From Zerene cesonia (Eukaryota; Arthropoda; Insecta; Lepidoptera; Pieridae): DNA of 64,000 nucleotides. Position numbers and translations under genes: made by a program. The stretch spans positions 1,984,001 to 2,048,000 of the forward strand of contig NW_024045133.1 in assembly GCF_012273895.1 (NCBI RefSeq), read 5' to 3'. Positions 36,901 through 51,900 of this stretch are shown here, piece by piece. Under the pieces are notes generated by a model that made no database searches, was not told where the DNA came from, and worked only from the letters and a program-made list of their open reading frames with translations. The stretch's first letter is position 1; the number at the start of each line of letters is the position of its first letter.

Positions 36901-39900
36901 ATTAATGCGAACATATAAATAAACAAAATAGATAAACAACTCACTTCCACAAAACTTGGATTATGCTGCCCCGTTGTTCGTCCATCATTCTGTCCGGAAC
37001 ACTCTGCCGATAAAACAAATGGTCTGCTTCTAGTATTTAGGCTTGAATTTGCTAACTGTAAATAAAACACACTCGTTTCTAACGGTTTACATCTTCCTAA
37101 AGCAGTAAGGGTCCGTCCATTAATTACGTTATCGATGTATATAAAATTGACAATTATACGCCACATGGCAGATCATAGTAGAACTTTATATTATGTAATA
37201 CCCTCCTTATAATCTGTGAATCACAATAAATCATTTTAAATTTGAATTTGATGGCCCCTTACTGCTATCCCCCCCCCCCACTCGTCACGCCATGTTTGAT
37301 GTCAAGACGTCAAACTTTTCAATTTTCGAACAGAGCAGTTTCGATTGTTAGATCGTGTTCGGAAATTTTGAATGTCGAATCACAGTACATCAAATAAAAA
37401 TGAATAAATAAACGACATTTTATGTAGAGATGGGTGGATAGACAGTGACATGGGCATTTTTCCTTTTACAACCCGAGGGATGAAGTGGGCGGAAAGCTGT
37501 CGTCATCCTTAGCATACGTAGCAGATAAAACTATAAAACCCAAGCGAATCCTAATTCCTACTAATATCCTACTTTCCTACTATCCTACTTCCTACTAATA
37601 TTATAAATGCGAAAGTTTGTAAGGATGTGTGTGTGTTTGTTACTCGTTCACGCAAAAAGTACTGAACCGATTGCAATGAAATTTGGTACGTAGACAGCTG
37701 GACAACTGGAATAACATATAAGCAAGTTTTTATCTCGATATTCCTACGGGATACGGATTTACGCGGGTGAAACCGCGTAGTTAGTTATACCATAAATTCG
37801 CTGCGTTGCTACGCGAAAGCCAAACAAACTCCGAGTGTGTTTATAATATAAGTATAGATTTAGAGTATCATAGACTAGAAAATTATACGTATATATTTAT
37901 AGTACCATAGACTAGAAAATTATACGACAGCGTTTTGATTCAGAGAGTTTTGCTCTCGCGCTTTATATGCTCTGGTTGTTTGGTAGAGATCGCCGCAAGC
38001 GATAAGACCGCCTTGTACTATTTGTGTATTTTTTCTTTGCCTTTTAAAGCGGGCAACGCATATGCCGTCCCACCTCTGCTCTGTCCACGGGCGGTGGTGA
38101 TTGCTTACCATCAGGCGAACCACCAGCTCAGTTGCTCGCTATGACATATAAAAGGCAAATGACGATTTAACTCACATCGCTTTCTGTCCTTATCTCAGTC
38201 ATTTCTATATACACGGTTTGTGGTAGGGACTCGCTGCCCTCTGGTAGGGAGTCGCGGCCCTCTGGTAGGGACTCGCCTCTCTCTGGCAGGGGTATGACGT
38301 AGGGCCCCGGAGATTCGCTTTCTTGTGACGCCATTTTTAACTGGAAAAAAGGAAAATCATTCTTAAATAAAATCTTAAGCCATAAAATTGAGAAATTTTG
38401 AAAGAATATAAAAAATTTGGTCACGAGGCGGGATTCGAACCTGCGTTTTTTGCCAAACCGTAGCAACGCCTAGCCTCTCGGCCACCCGTGACCCCTAGGG
38501 ACGTAGGTTCGGATCCCGCCTCGGGATCAAATTTTTTCTATTCTTTCAAAATTCCTCATTTATAAAGCATTTCATTGCTATAAAAATAAAAAATTAAATT
38601 TACTATAAAGTTATTTAATTACAAAAGCTGTATATAATATAATAAACAAGCTATAACAAGCATTAGCCGTCCACTGGTACTAGTGTTTCATTTATATCAA
38701 ACACTAGCTGCGCCCGCGGTTTCACCCGCATATTTCTGTATGTCTAAAGATTATCGGGATAAAAAGATGCCTATATTTTATTCCAGTTGTGCAGCTGCCT
38801 ACGTACCTAATTTCATTGCAATAGGTTCAGTAGTTTTTGCGTGAAAGAGCAACAAACACACACACATCCTTACAAACTTAAACTTTCGCATTTATATGAT
38901 GAATTGACAATTTAATTTAATGAAAAAGTAAATCATATCAAATTATCCAATAAAATTGACTCATAGTTCTATGATCTAAGATAAATGATAATGCAATATA
39001 CCCCTAACTTTAGTGAGCGAACCAAAAGAAAGATAGGCCATTGAAAACGCCCTTTGATGTTTAATCTTATCTTATAGATCTATTTCTATAAAAAATCCTA
39101 TATGTATTTTTTCTATTCATTAAAAATTTCTCATTTATAAAGCATTTCAGTGCTATAAAACTAAAAATAAAATTTTTGTATTCATTGATATAATGTTTCG
39201 TATTGGTTGTGATGTGATTAGGCATATGAAACCGAAAGAGTAGAAGAAATTCGATTGTTGAGGCGGAATCACGGGTGGACGAGAGGCTAGGCGTTGTTAC
39301 GGTTTGGCAAAAAACGCTTCGGATCGAACGGTTCGAATCCCGCCTCGTCATCAATTTTTTTCTATTCTTTGGAAAAATTCTCATTTATAAAGCATTTCAA
39401 TGCTATAAAACTAAACATTAAATCCTATATGTAGCTGTAAAGTACTAACTGCCCGCGTGTGACTCCGCCCGCGTAGTATACAACGACTACAAAGAAAATA
39501 TCTGGAAAACGTCTGTCCCGACCGACATGCAGAGATCCTTTCTAGTGTATCAAACTATTTCTGTACAAAATTTCATCCAAATCGTTACAGTGGTTTAGGT
39601 GTGAGAAGTAAGAGAGTTACATCCACATTTATACTATTTATTGGCTAGGTTAGATAGGGTCCTACGACCTTACGCTTCTACAAATGGACTGCCGACTTTA
39701 AATTGAAAAGGGATTAGGAAGGGATTGACGAGAGGAATAAAGGAGCGAACTGGAAGGAAGGATAAGGAAGGGAGTATGTGCCCCCGGCTCCCCCACTCGC
39801 TGAACGAAACACAGTAGCATTATACTATTTGACGTCTTCTGTGGGGGTCTGGTCTCCGGTGCGCACTGGCCCAATTAGTGCTGAAACGAGCTCGACTCCC

Positions 39901-42900
39901 ACATACAAACAGACAAGCATCTAACGCAGATGGATAATAAAAGAGAAATCTCCAAGGTACATGTCCAAAAACTAGATATTTGATTATCAGCAACGACCTC
40001 GACTTATCTCTAGTAATTACGCTGGTTTCTAGCGAGCGTTGAAACAATTTATATTGTCATGTAATTGTCACGTGTGAATCTATACAAATATACAGCTGAA
40101 GAGTTTGTTTGTTTGAATGCACTAATCTCAGGAACTACTGGTCCGATTTGAAAAATTCTTTCAGTGATGTCAGCACATTTATTGAGGAATGCTATAGGCT
40201 ATATATGTACCACGGGCGAAGCCGGGGCGGATCGCAATGCGGGATGTAATTTTTTAATCGACTAGAAGGTACCTGTTCAATCTACGCTTGGTCCATTTTC
40301 CGCCATTTACATTTTTACATTTTTATATACATATAGAAATTAAAGACATTTTAACGGATTTTAAACGCGATTTATACATTACTAGCTGCGCCCCGCGGTT
40401 TCACTCGCTCAAGTCCGTATCCCGTTGGAATATCGGGATAAAAAATTGCCTATATGTTATTCCAGTTGTCCAGCTATCTACGTACCAAATTTCATTGCAA
40501 TCGGTTCAATAGTTTTTGCGTGAAATAGCAACAAACGCACACACACATCCTTATAAACTTTCGCATTTATAATATTAGTAGAATATTAGACAGAAAGGCC
40601 AATCTCCCCGTGACCACGTTCGCTTCAAAGCGTTCGAAACGTCTTCATAAATAATATAATGAATAAATCGCGTTTAAAATCCGTTAAAAAGTCTTTAACT
40701 TTTAAATGTTAGTTTACCTTTAACTAGATACACTAAACTTGGAGTTATCAACTGCTAGACAGAAATATTTCAGGGGCCTTAGCCAACCACTCGTTTGACC
40801 CTGAAATTAATAAATTAAATATACATATCCAGTACATGAGGCCCATATCCTTTTCCTTATTTAAAAAGAATCATAAAAAGTGGTTCACCCAGTGGAAAGT
40901 TCAGAAGTAACCGATCTAAAAAAAAAACAATCAAATCGGAACCTCCTTTTTCGAAGTCGGTTGATGAATATTAAAAACAATGGCAAATGCTTTATTGTTT
41001 ATGTTAAATCATTGGTGGTATCGCAGACGCCGTTTCAGATCCAATTATACAAAAGATACGATATCTTTTGGTATCATTTTACGTGTGTACGTGAGTGCGT
41101 GTGCCCTGCGGCGAACGGCACGTGTGTGCGTGTGCGCGTGCGCACACATTGACGTCACTACGCTATCGTGTTTGTGTCCCGAGGGGTGGTAGGGGTTGTG
41201 GGATCGTATCTATCTCTCTCTATCTCTCTAATAATAGAATCAGATAATTTGTCTCATTCTTATACACAAGGAAATAATGTAACCCTGGCGATTCTAATCA
41301 GGATAATAAGATAAACTCATTTAATTATTGTATTATCACCAATCCTCATAATTTTAAATCAATTTCATGAACAATGTTGTGACGACCACCTTGAGACTTA
41401 ATTACCTTGTGCTATATTAATGATATAGGGAAGATACTGATATCCTACTAATATTATAAATGCGAAAGTTTGTAAGGATATGTGTGTGTTTGTTGCTCTT
41501 TCACGCAAAAACTACTGAACCGATTGCAATGAAATTTGGTACGTAGAGAGCTGGACAACTGGAATATTATATAGGCAACATTTTATCCTGATATTCTTAC
41601 GGGATACGGACTTACGCGGGTGAAACTGCGGAGCGCTGCTAGTATTATAAATGCGAAAAATTGTAAGGATATGTGTGTGTTTGTTGCTCTTTCACGCAAA
41701 AACTACTGAACCGATTGCAATGAAATTTGGTACGAAGACAGCTGGACATCTGGAATAACATATAGGCAACATTTTATCCCGATATTCTTACGGGATACGG
41801 ACTTACGCGGGTGAAACCGCGGAGCGCAGCTAGTATTATAAATGCGAAAAATTGTAAGGATATGTGTGCGTTTGTTGCTCTTTCATGCAAATAGTACTGA
41901 ACCGATTGCAATGAAATTTGGTACGTAGATAGCTGGACAACTGGAATAACATATAGGCATTTTATCCCGATATTAACTTGCGTATGTTTAAAAATAATAA
42001 ACTTGCGTATGTTTAAAAATAAAACATTTGGTTTGTCTTTGAAAAAGAAAAGATATCGCACAGGTTTGCTTAGCGTCCATAGATTATAGGGTTGTTTTAA
42101 ATTTCACTAAAATCAGGGAGTTCATGACGTCTTAAAGCAGCACTAATTCCAGTGTGCGAAAAAGACAGACCTATATGGGTCGGCTAGCACCATCGCTTTC
42201 CTATACTGGTAGTACTGTTTTGAACACTAGTTCTAGAAAATGTCATGGCACGGGGGGTCCTCCCTTTCACCCTTTTGTAGTTAATCCGTTTTGTAATATG
42301 TCTGTTGGTCCAGTTGCATGTCGGTCAATATGGTAAAGCGAGGTTTTCATAATCGAAGAAGGTTCTCAATGTTTAGCTTTGATAACTCCGTGGGTTCTCA
42401 ACGGATTGACGTGATTGTTTTCGTGTTTGATAGGGAATTGTTGTTTTATAAAGAAAGAAAGAAAGAAAAATGTATTTATCAGGGACAGCACAACACACTA
42501 ATGAAAGAAATTATACAGTTAAAAAGCAACAAATAAATACAATTACACAACATATATATAAAATTACACAAACGAAGACGATCGGCATCAGATATGAGGA
42601 GTATGTCATAACGACCCTCACAAAAAGGAGACAACTCAGCCTATGCTGCAATGTTAAGAACATTTACAGCGCTGTTTTTCAATGTCCCCTTTATAAATTA
42701 AGTTTTCGACTGTATATGGTCCCATTTTAGCATCTGGCGTGGTACCTTCTCCCCAAAAACACCGGTGAACTTTTTTATTAATTACATGTGATAATAATAA
42801 GCCAATAGATAACATATTATAATCAGTACTTAAATACATACAGACATGTCATTTGGCGCTATCTATTTAAATCTTAAGAAATTTCATCCGATTTAGGTAA

Positions 42901-45900
42901 CTGATAAATAAACTATGGCTTAATATTCAATTATCACCGCATAGGTCACAAACCCTATCCCAGTGTGTTCCTAATTAATTAAACTAGACTAAACACATAA
43001 ACACTGTGTTAATCGCATGGTACCCGGGTGAAAAGTGCTGAAAAGCCTATGTACTAATCCAGACTATACCTCTGTATCAAATTTCATTCAGACACGATAA
43101 GCGGTTTTCGCGTGTAGAGTAACAAACATCCTTACAACAATCAATCCATCCATCCATACATCCATCCATCCATCCATACATATTTACAAACTTACACGTT
43201 TATAATACTAGCTGCGCCCCGTGGTTACCAACGCGTAACTCCGTATCCCGTAGGAATAGCGGGATAAAATTGCCTATATGTTATTCCAGTTGTCCAGCTG
43301 TCTACGTACCAAATTTCATTGCAATCGGTTCAGTACTTTTTGCGTGAAAGAGTAACAAACACATACACATCCTCACAATCTTTCGCATTTATAATATTGG
43401 TAGGATATGATAAATAGGATTGAATTGATTTGAACATAACATATCGTTTTGATAAGTATATAGTAAAATATGATGTATTTTGCCCTCGAATTATGTGCAG
43501 ATTTCCAGACGTTCGTTAAATAGATATTACCTAAAGCACTAAATCAGGCTGTGCCTAATCTAGTTTAGGCACCAGTATTGAATCTAGGATTTGACTGAAA
43601 TGACGCAGTAAAATTTAAAAAGTCAGTTACTCTACACCATCACCTATTTTACTCGTAAATTGAAATATTCATATTAATAACAATAATAAAAAAAAATTAA
43701 ACATATTCAAATCAGTTCATCTCAGAACTAGACCTAATGGGACCACATGGCAGGCACCAAAGCTTGGCTTTCAAAAGAATCTAGAAAGAATAGAAAAAGA
43801 ATCATAAAGTTTTGAGATAACAGACACACATACGGTCGAATTTATAACCTCTTATTTTGGAGTAGGTTGAAAACAAAAACAACCGACGCATGGAAAATGT
43901 TTCTAGAATGTAAATAAACAAAAAGTTTTGACGACTATATAGGCTGAGTTTTTAATACTAACAACAGCTGACCAGATCTATAGATAAGTTAAATTCAAAA
44001 GTCTATAGATATCTTAATGTAGAAACGAGCGAAGTCAGGGGGTCAGTTTTAGGGACTGGACCCCTTGCCCCGGTACGTTAAAACATTATAATTGAATGCC
44101 TATCTCATTTACTTCCCACATATTTTCATCCAGCTCTCGATAGAAGATTCGTCAATTTTCTTTCGCGAGCTTTTCTCTAGGTCATAGGGAATATTTTAAA
44201 TTAGTCGTTTCATTTATTAAACTATCAAAACTGTCTGACTTCGCCCGTGAATTCACTATGAAAATAACTCATTAAAAAAAGAAAAAAAAAATAACTTACA
44301 TGCTTGATTTTTTAAATAAGTACATCACTGACGAATCTCTCACGCAGAATGTTTTATCTGAATGATAAGAATAGATATGAGATATATGGAGATAGTGTAT
44401 CTAAATTATAGAGAATTCTGATAAATATGAATATATTTTTAATACCCTGTTTGTACAATATACCTACGTATTAACTATTGAAATTCAATACTGTCACATT
44501 TTAATTTAAACGTAATGATCACACTAATATGATAAATGTGAAGGTTTGTTTGTGTGGATGTTTGTCTGTCAATCACGCTGAAACTGCTGAACGGATTTTG
44601 ATGAAATTTGGTATACAGACAGGGTATGAGCTGACTTGGGTGATAGTGATTTTATCCCCATACTTACCGGTTTTCCCAAGTCTATCCCGAGCCTCTTGGG
44701 ATAAAACAGGTCCCCAATTAATGCCCCTAATCTTGACATCCGAGTGGAGCCGGGACGAGCGTCTAGTTGTTTATAAAATTGCACTTGATGTTTTTTAAGG
44801 ACATTCTATAACGGCATGTTCTGTTTAGACAGTACTAGCTGCGCCCCGCGGTTTTACCCGCGTTGCCTATATCTTATTCCAGTTGTTCAGCTATCTACGT
44901 AACAATAATAACTTTCCTTTATTCCTATCTAATATCTAATTTATATGTGGTAGTCGAGCACGCTTCGGCACGAATTGGGCCAGCTCGCACCGGGGAAGTA
45001 CCACACCCCCACAGAAGACCGGCGTGAAATAGCATTCTGCTGTGTTTCGTTCGGTGAGTGGGGGAGCCGGAGGCCCATATCCTTTTCCTTCCCCTTCCCA
45101 GTCCTTTCCTTTATTCCTCTCGCAAATCCTATCTTAATCCCTTCCCAAGAAGTCGGCAATCCATTTGTAGAGGCGTAAGGTCTGCAATGGACCTTACGCC
45201 TCTACAAATGTTCATGGGCGGTGGTAGCGCTTACCATCAGTCGTCCCACCAGCTCCATTGCCGACTGTAACATAAAAAAAAATAAAAAACAAATTTCATT
45301 GCAATCGGTCCAGTAGTTTTTGCGTGAAAGAGTAACATCTGGAATAAAATGTAACAAGCAACTTTTTATCCCTATATTCCTACGGGATACGGACTTATGC
45401 AGGTGAAACCGCGCGGCGCAGCTAGTGTTACAAAAGCGGGCAAAAATTACCTTATATTATACACATTATTCAAATATATATATTAAATTGAAAGGACCAC
45501 TACGTAGCGACTAAACCAATGATTTCTCCTTACAGAAAATGCCCTACACGCCAGGTCTTCATACGAGGTGGTAAATCCCATTGCATCGACGCCTGCAGCC
45601 CTGAGACCATGTGTGGAGAAGTTAGAGTACCAGAAGAGCATTTAAATGTAAGTGAACAGCTTGGTAAGCAGGGGTGGATCAGTGGTCTGGACCTTGGTAT
45701 TGAGAAGTCGGGGCTACGAGAGGTACCAGGCGACTGTGTAGGAAATATATCAGTCTACCCGTGACCACGCTCGCTGTAAAGTGTTCGAAACGTCGGGTTA
45801 ATAATATAATGAATAAATCGCGTTTAAAATCCGTTAAAAAGCCTTTAATTTCTAAGTATATTGATTTTTATATAATTATCTGAGGATGATCCACATCATT

Positions 45901-48900
45901 ACTGCTTGAAACGGTGAAGGGAAACATCGTGAGGAAACCGGCATGCCCAAAAATCAAAGGTTCGACGACATGTGACTTCTGCCAACTGCCAACCCGAATT
46001 TGGCCAGCGTGGTGGATTATGGCCTGAACCCTCATAGAAGGCCAGTGAACCGGCAGCAGGAACAAATCGAGGCTGATGATAATGATGATGATGATGATGA
46101 TGATGAGAAGGAAAACACCATCGCAACGGCTTCTACGCCACTTGCGTGAAGACTCGTAGAAGTCGGTTTTATTTTATAAATTACTGCGTGCTATAAACAT
46201 TATCTTACTAATCTTTATTGTCTACCGACGAACCACTATCATCAGGTCCTTTCGTTAACGCCACTCCACCGCTGGTCGCAATTACCCCGGCTTTTGGATA
46301 ATACGAATTGTCATATTGATCAAACTCATTCCTCTCCTTCTTCGTCGAAGCTGTAAACACTCGATTTCGTATTTCATTAATCGAATTCATGTAGTCGTCG
46401 TGTTCGTCTCTATTTATAGATTCGAATGTATTTCGCTTGTCAGATAGTATAGTCGGTTCTCTTATCGCTTTTAAATTCACGTTTTCGATGTAGGGATTCT
46501 GGTTTATGTACTCCTTCGTACCCCTATCTCGTGATGATTTTAGATTGTAGCGTGTTTTCTTGATTTCTCTACTGCCTATCACATTACCTCGATCTTTGTA
46601 TACTTCATGTTGGGTTGTTTCGTAGTTTCTTACCTTTTCTGGTTTCATTGATCCGTGTCTATCCTTTACGCCTCTGTTCTTGTGATTGTCACGCCAATTG
46701 TCCTTTGGTACATCGTAGATTTTTTCTATCTGTTTGTTTTCTTCTGATACGTCTATGTTGCTTTTATCTGTAGCTTTCACGATGAGATCCGTTAATTTAT
46801 CCGCAAGCGATTCTGAGATGAATTTTTGTGCTATTCTTTTGATGTCCTCGACATTTGCTGTTAGCAGTACCAATGAGTTTGTGATATGCGCTAGGATAAG
46901 TAAATGGCTCCCTGAAATGTAATTAATAAGTATTATTATTCCACAGTGGTAGCGCCCGGATTCGATCATACATATATAGCATGGCACTCCACAAGTAAAA
47001 CAGACAAATATGTAGCATAGATGACAAAAATAATTGTGTCTGCGTCTGCATCATCAAATATCTGATCTGTAGTTGGCTGAGAAATTGGTGAACATAAATA
47101 AAAATTAAAAAGTAGACCGTAGAACCTCCTTTTAAGCTACGTTACCAAAAAAAAAGTTTTCCGTTTGACTGATTTTTTTAATGGAATAATGCCGTGAAAT
47201 AACAAACAAATGATGTGATTCTTTTTGGGTATAATAGGAAATTGGAAACATTTCCCATTTTAGAATCAGAATTTTTACCATCGCCAGGATCGTTCGTGAG
47301 ATTGCTCGTAGAAAATAACCATTTAAAACGTTATCATCCAAGGTTAAAATGAATCTAGACGTATTTAGTCATTCAAAGTTATCTAGTGTAACTAATTTTG
47401 AGAAACACAAGGTAATGAGACTCGAACAATATTTTCGTGGAATGGAACGCTTTATAACCGTCACAAATACTTATAAATATACATAAGTCGAATATAGACG
47501 GACGGACGCTATTGTTTATTGTTATTTTATTTCGCTCTATCTATTGCCCGCGGCGTTGCTCGCATGGTTAACGAAAATTAGCAGCTGTCATACAGATCAC
47601 ATTTTTAATATAGCGCCATCTATCGGAATTTATAAATTTCGGAATGATTCAAATGTGAATCATAATAGTTCATGGCAATAATATTTGAAAAAGCAGTGGT
47701 GGCTCAGTGGTGTAGAACTCGGACGTAAAATCGACAAGTCGACGTTCGAGACCGGGCGAGCGTGCAGGAAATAAATTGATTTTTCAATTTATCTGCGCAT
47801 GTGTATCATCACCACTGCTCAAAACGGTGAAGGAAAACATCGTGAGGAAACCGGCATGTCCAAGAATCAGAAGTTCGTCGGCATGTGACATCTGCCAACC
47901 CGCACTTGGCGGATTATGGCCTGAAGCCTCATAGGAGGCCTGTGTCCCAGCAGTGGGAACATATATGGGCTGATGATGATGATGATGAATACGATTTAAC
48001 CGTGGTAAGAAGTAGCTTATGTTACTCATCATCAAGCGTCCCACCAGCTCCATGGCCGACTGTAAAATAATAAATAAAAAAAAAATTAAATGGTTTAAAA
48101 CAAAAATTACCTATAACGTGAAGCCAATTCAAGATATACATCGCTGAGAGAAAATATAACAAAAGTGTTACAATGGTAAATCGAATTAAGTTTTTATCGT
48201 TTGATCGATTTCGTCAAATTTTATTTTCTTTTGGGAAAGTTAAACGTTAGAGACTGATGCAATCGTTTTGCTGGTTATATTCTAACTCGTAAAGCTAGTA
48301 TTTATTATTATTTTATCAATACAAAATACAAAATTACACGGCCAACTGCTTTTTGCAATATGTTTTGCGATGTGAAACCTTATTCAGCTTGTAACAACGC
48401 TCACAGTCGCTTAATCGCCGTTTGTTATTCGCTAGAAAGACAAAAGACAGTATTTACTTGTGTTTGATTTTACGCGAGTATTATACATTTAGCAATTAAA
48501 AACTTTTTAACGGATTTTAACGTGACTTATTCATTATATTATTAACCCGACGTTTCGAACACTTTACAGCGAGCGTGGTCACGAGGTAAAAGACAAAAGA
48601 TGGTGCTTACATATGTCGGTTTCTTATCCGTACTAATATTATAAATGCGAAAGTGACTACTACGATATGTCATGGCGTAGGCATCCGCTAAGAAAGGATC
48701 TTTACAAATCTATCCTCAAGGGGGTTAAATAAGGGATGTTTATACCACAAGTTATTTTGTCCACGCGGGCAGCTGTGGGCTACAGCTAGTAATGATTTAA
48801 TTCGAAAAAAGAAGAGAGAAAGAACGAATGTTTATTTAACACCACATGATTTTAAATTAAAATTAAAAGGTGGACTTATGACTAATCAGCGTGGTGCTAA

Positions 48901-51900
48901 AAATGGTAACTTCTCAGCATGTGCTTCAAATCAAATCAAATCAAATCAAATTTATCAAACACTTAACCTAACCTTATAGCTAAGGACATCGCTGTAGCAA
49001 TATGAATAGGTATGGCTATATAAATATCATCATCATCATCATCATCATCAGCCCATATATGTTCCCACCGGCTGGGTCACAGGCCTCCTATGAGGGTTCA
49101 GGCCATAATCCACCACGCTGGCCAAGTGCGGGTTGGCAGATGTCACATGTCGTCGAACTTTTGATTCTCGGACATGCCGGTTTCCTCACGATGTTTTCCT
49201 TCACCGTTTTTAAGCAGTGGTGATGTTATCCACATGTGCAGATAAATTGAAAAATCGATTTACTTTCCTGCACGCTCGCCCGGTCTCGAACCCCGACTTA
49301 TCGATTTTGAAGTCCGAGGTTCTCATCACTGAGCCACCACTGCCTTTTATATAAATATAGGCTTCGCGTAATGCGCAGCGCTGATTTTCAGTATATTATG
49401 TTTGTTCCAGCCGTGTTACGTATGCAACAACACGGGTCACGATTGTCGTCTGTTGAGGCAAATGCAACCAGAAGATGTCATCGAACACACCACCGAAGGG
49501 AACTCTTTAGATTACAATGAACGGGAAATTGGTGAGTTATCCTACTTATCCTACTATCTTACTATCCTATCCTACTAATATTATAAATGCGAAAGTTTGT
49601 AAGGATGTGTGTGTATTTGTTGCTCTTTAACGCAGAAACTGCTGAACCGATTGCAATGATATTTGGTACGTAGATAGCTGGGCAACTGGAATAACATACA
49701 GGCAACTTATTATCCCAATATTCCTACGGGATACGGACTTACGCGGGTGAAACCGCGGGGCGCAGCTAGTCCTACTATCTTACTAATATTAGCTATCTTT
49801 GACTAACTATCGTCAAACATAGCTAACAAATCCAGAAAGGTGGAGCCGTTAAGTGGGTTAGGGGATGCTGGCTTACTTGTTTTTTAACAGGCGTTAGACG
49901 AAATAAGTTTAAGGACCATTTATTTTATTTTAGCCGATATATTAAGTCCGCTATATTATGGCTTTATATAATGACTGTTACATTATGAACTCTGTATTAT
50001 CGCTGCTATATTCAAGTGGTTACATTATAACTGTTATATTAAGACCGTTATAATGTGTTCCTATGCTTTCAGAAGAGCCAACAGGGGTCGAAGATACAGA
50101 TTTCGTGTTATACGTCAGCGCTCTGGAGACGGAGCGGTGTAGGCGCGGTCTGACAGTTGCGTATGCGTCGCATTGTCAGCAAGAAGCTGCTCTGGATAGG
50201 TAACTACACTGAAACTTAGCCGCTTAGTTTTAACCGATTTTAAAACGAGGGAGTTTTCAGTTTAATGTTTTTTTTTTTGTTTGTTACTGGTGATTCTTGT
50301 TTTTATTTGAAAGCTGGTGCTTGCTGTGTGGTCCCATTTAAATCTCGATTATTTTCTACTGTTTGGGTTTGTTGTGCATACTGGACACCCCACGCCATCT
50401 ATTGAGACAGTTTTCATCTTAGATCTCTCACCAGATATCTCTCAAAATCCACCACAGAAAATATGAAATTTAAGGCATTATAAAACATGCTTTTATCATC
50501 AATCAAACCCCCATCTTCCCCCATAACCCCCATTATCAGTAAAGCAAATATTATACTTAAATAAATACATCTAAATTAAAGCATTATTGACATACAATCA
50601 GATTTTGTACATTTGTCCCATAAGCACGTTCACGCTCATGCACGTTCTCTGCTGGATCGCGTAGTAGTTATTATGATTATATGTTCCAGACCCGTAGCGG
50701 GCCACGCGAACTTCTGCCCCGGCGAGCTGTCGACCCGCTACAGGGACCTGCCCCACGTGCTGTCCACCGTGAAGCATGAGATGCTGCACGCACTTGGCTT
50801 CAGCGTGTCCCTGTTCGGGTTCTACAGGTGATCAGTTGGACTCATCATCATCATCACTAGCAGGCCCGTTTTCTTTCCATATCCCATTCCAGTCTATTCC
50901 TTCTTTCCAGTCATCAATCGTTTTCTTATCCCTTACACCTTAAAATAGAGTGCTGCGAATGTTCACGGGCGGTGGTGATCGCTTACCATCAGGCGAATCA
51001 CCAACTCAGTTATCCACTTTATGTCATACCACTTGCGCCCCGCGGTTTCACCCGCGTAGTTCCTTATCCTGAAGGATTATCGGGAATAAAAAGTTGACTA
51101 TTTGTTATTCCAGTTGTCGAGCTGTCTACGTACCAAATTTCATTGCAATCGGTCCAGTAGATTTTGCCTGAAAGAGCAACAAACGCACACACATCCTTAC
51201 AAACTTTCGCATATATAATATTAGTAGGTTAAAAAAAGGAATAATAATTATGAATATATCATTAGGATATTCATTTAACTATTTATTGTACCACAACAAA
51301 CAGAAAATACACAAAATACCCGTGTACATATTAATTAATTTATGTTTTATTGTTTTGAAATAATTCCAAATTGGGACAAACTAGGGTACATTGTCACAAA
51401 TGGCGGTCCTAAATGTATCTGGTTGCACTGAGAGATATTAAAATAGAGGACAGAAGTAGAGAAGAGCATAAACATATATATTGATAAAAATAAACAATAG
51501 GTGTAATATAAATTTCAATACAGTATATCTATATAACATATTTTTATACGTACACAAATAAATTTAAAAAGCAACATACATAACATGTATATTACATATA
51601 GAGTAAATGTAAAGTACAAAAAGGTGACCTTAACCCTCCTCAGCGATTTCTTCCAGACAGCCTGAGGGAAAGGATAATTAAAAAAAAAAACAAAAAATGT
51701 AACGCGATTGGCTGAATAAAAACAAAAAGAAGAAAAGTAATACAATATATCATGCATATATATACATGACATAAAATGACTCACACCCACATTTATACAA
51801 CCAACGAAAAAATGGCTCTGTCCGTACACAAGGCCACACGCACACATGCGTACATATCATTGCTCAGAAATAAGAATCCGCGATATACTAAAAATCTATT

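Noticed and set aside
40980..41192. 70-codon plus-strand frame
   Set aside because: It is dominated by GTGTGCG low-complexity sequence; no splice sites or domain.
47132..47341. First exon of the nested secreted-protein gene
   Set aside because: The apparent donor is in phase 0, but the 46911 acceptor needs phase 1; the 48143-48111 exon fits in phase and gives a better N-terminus.
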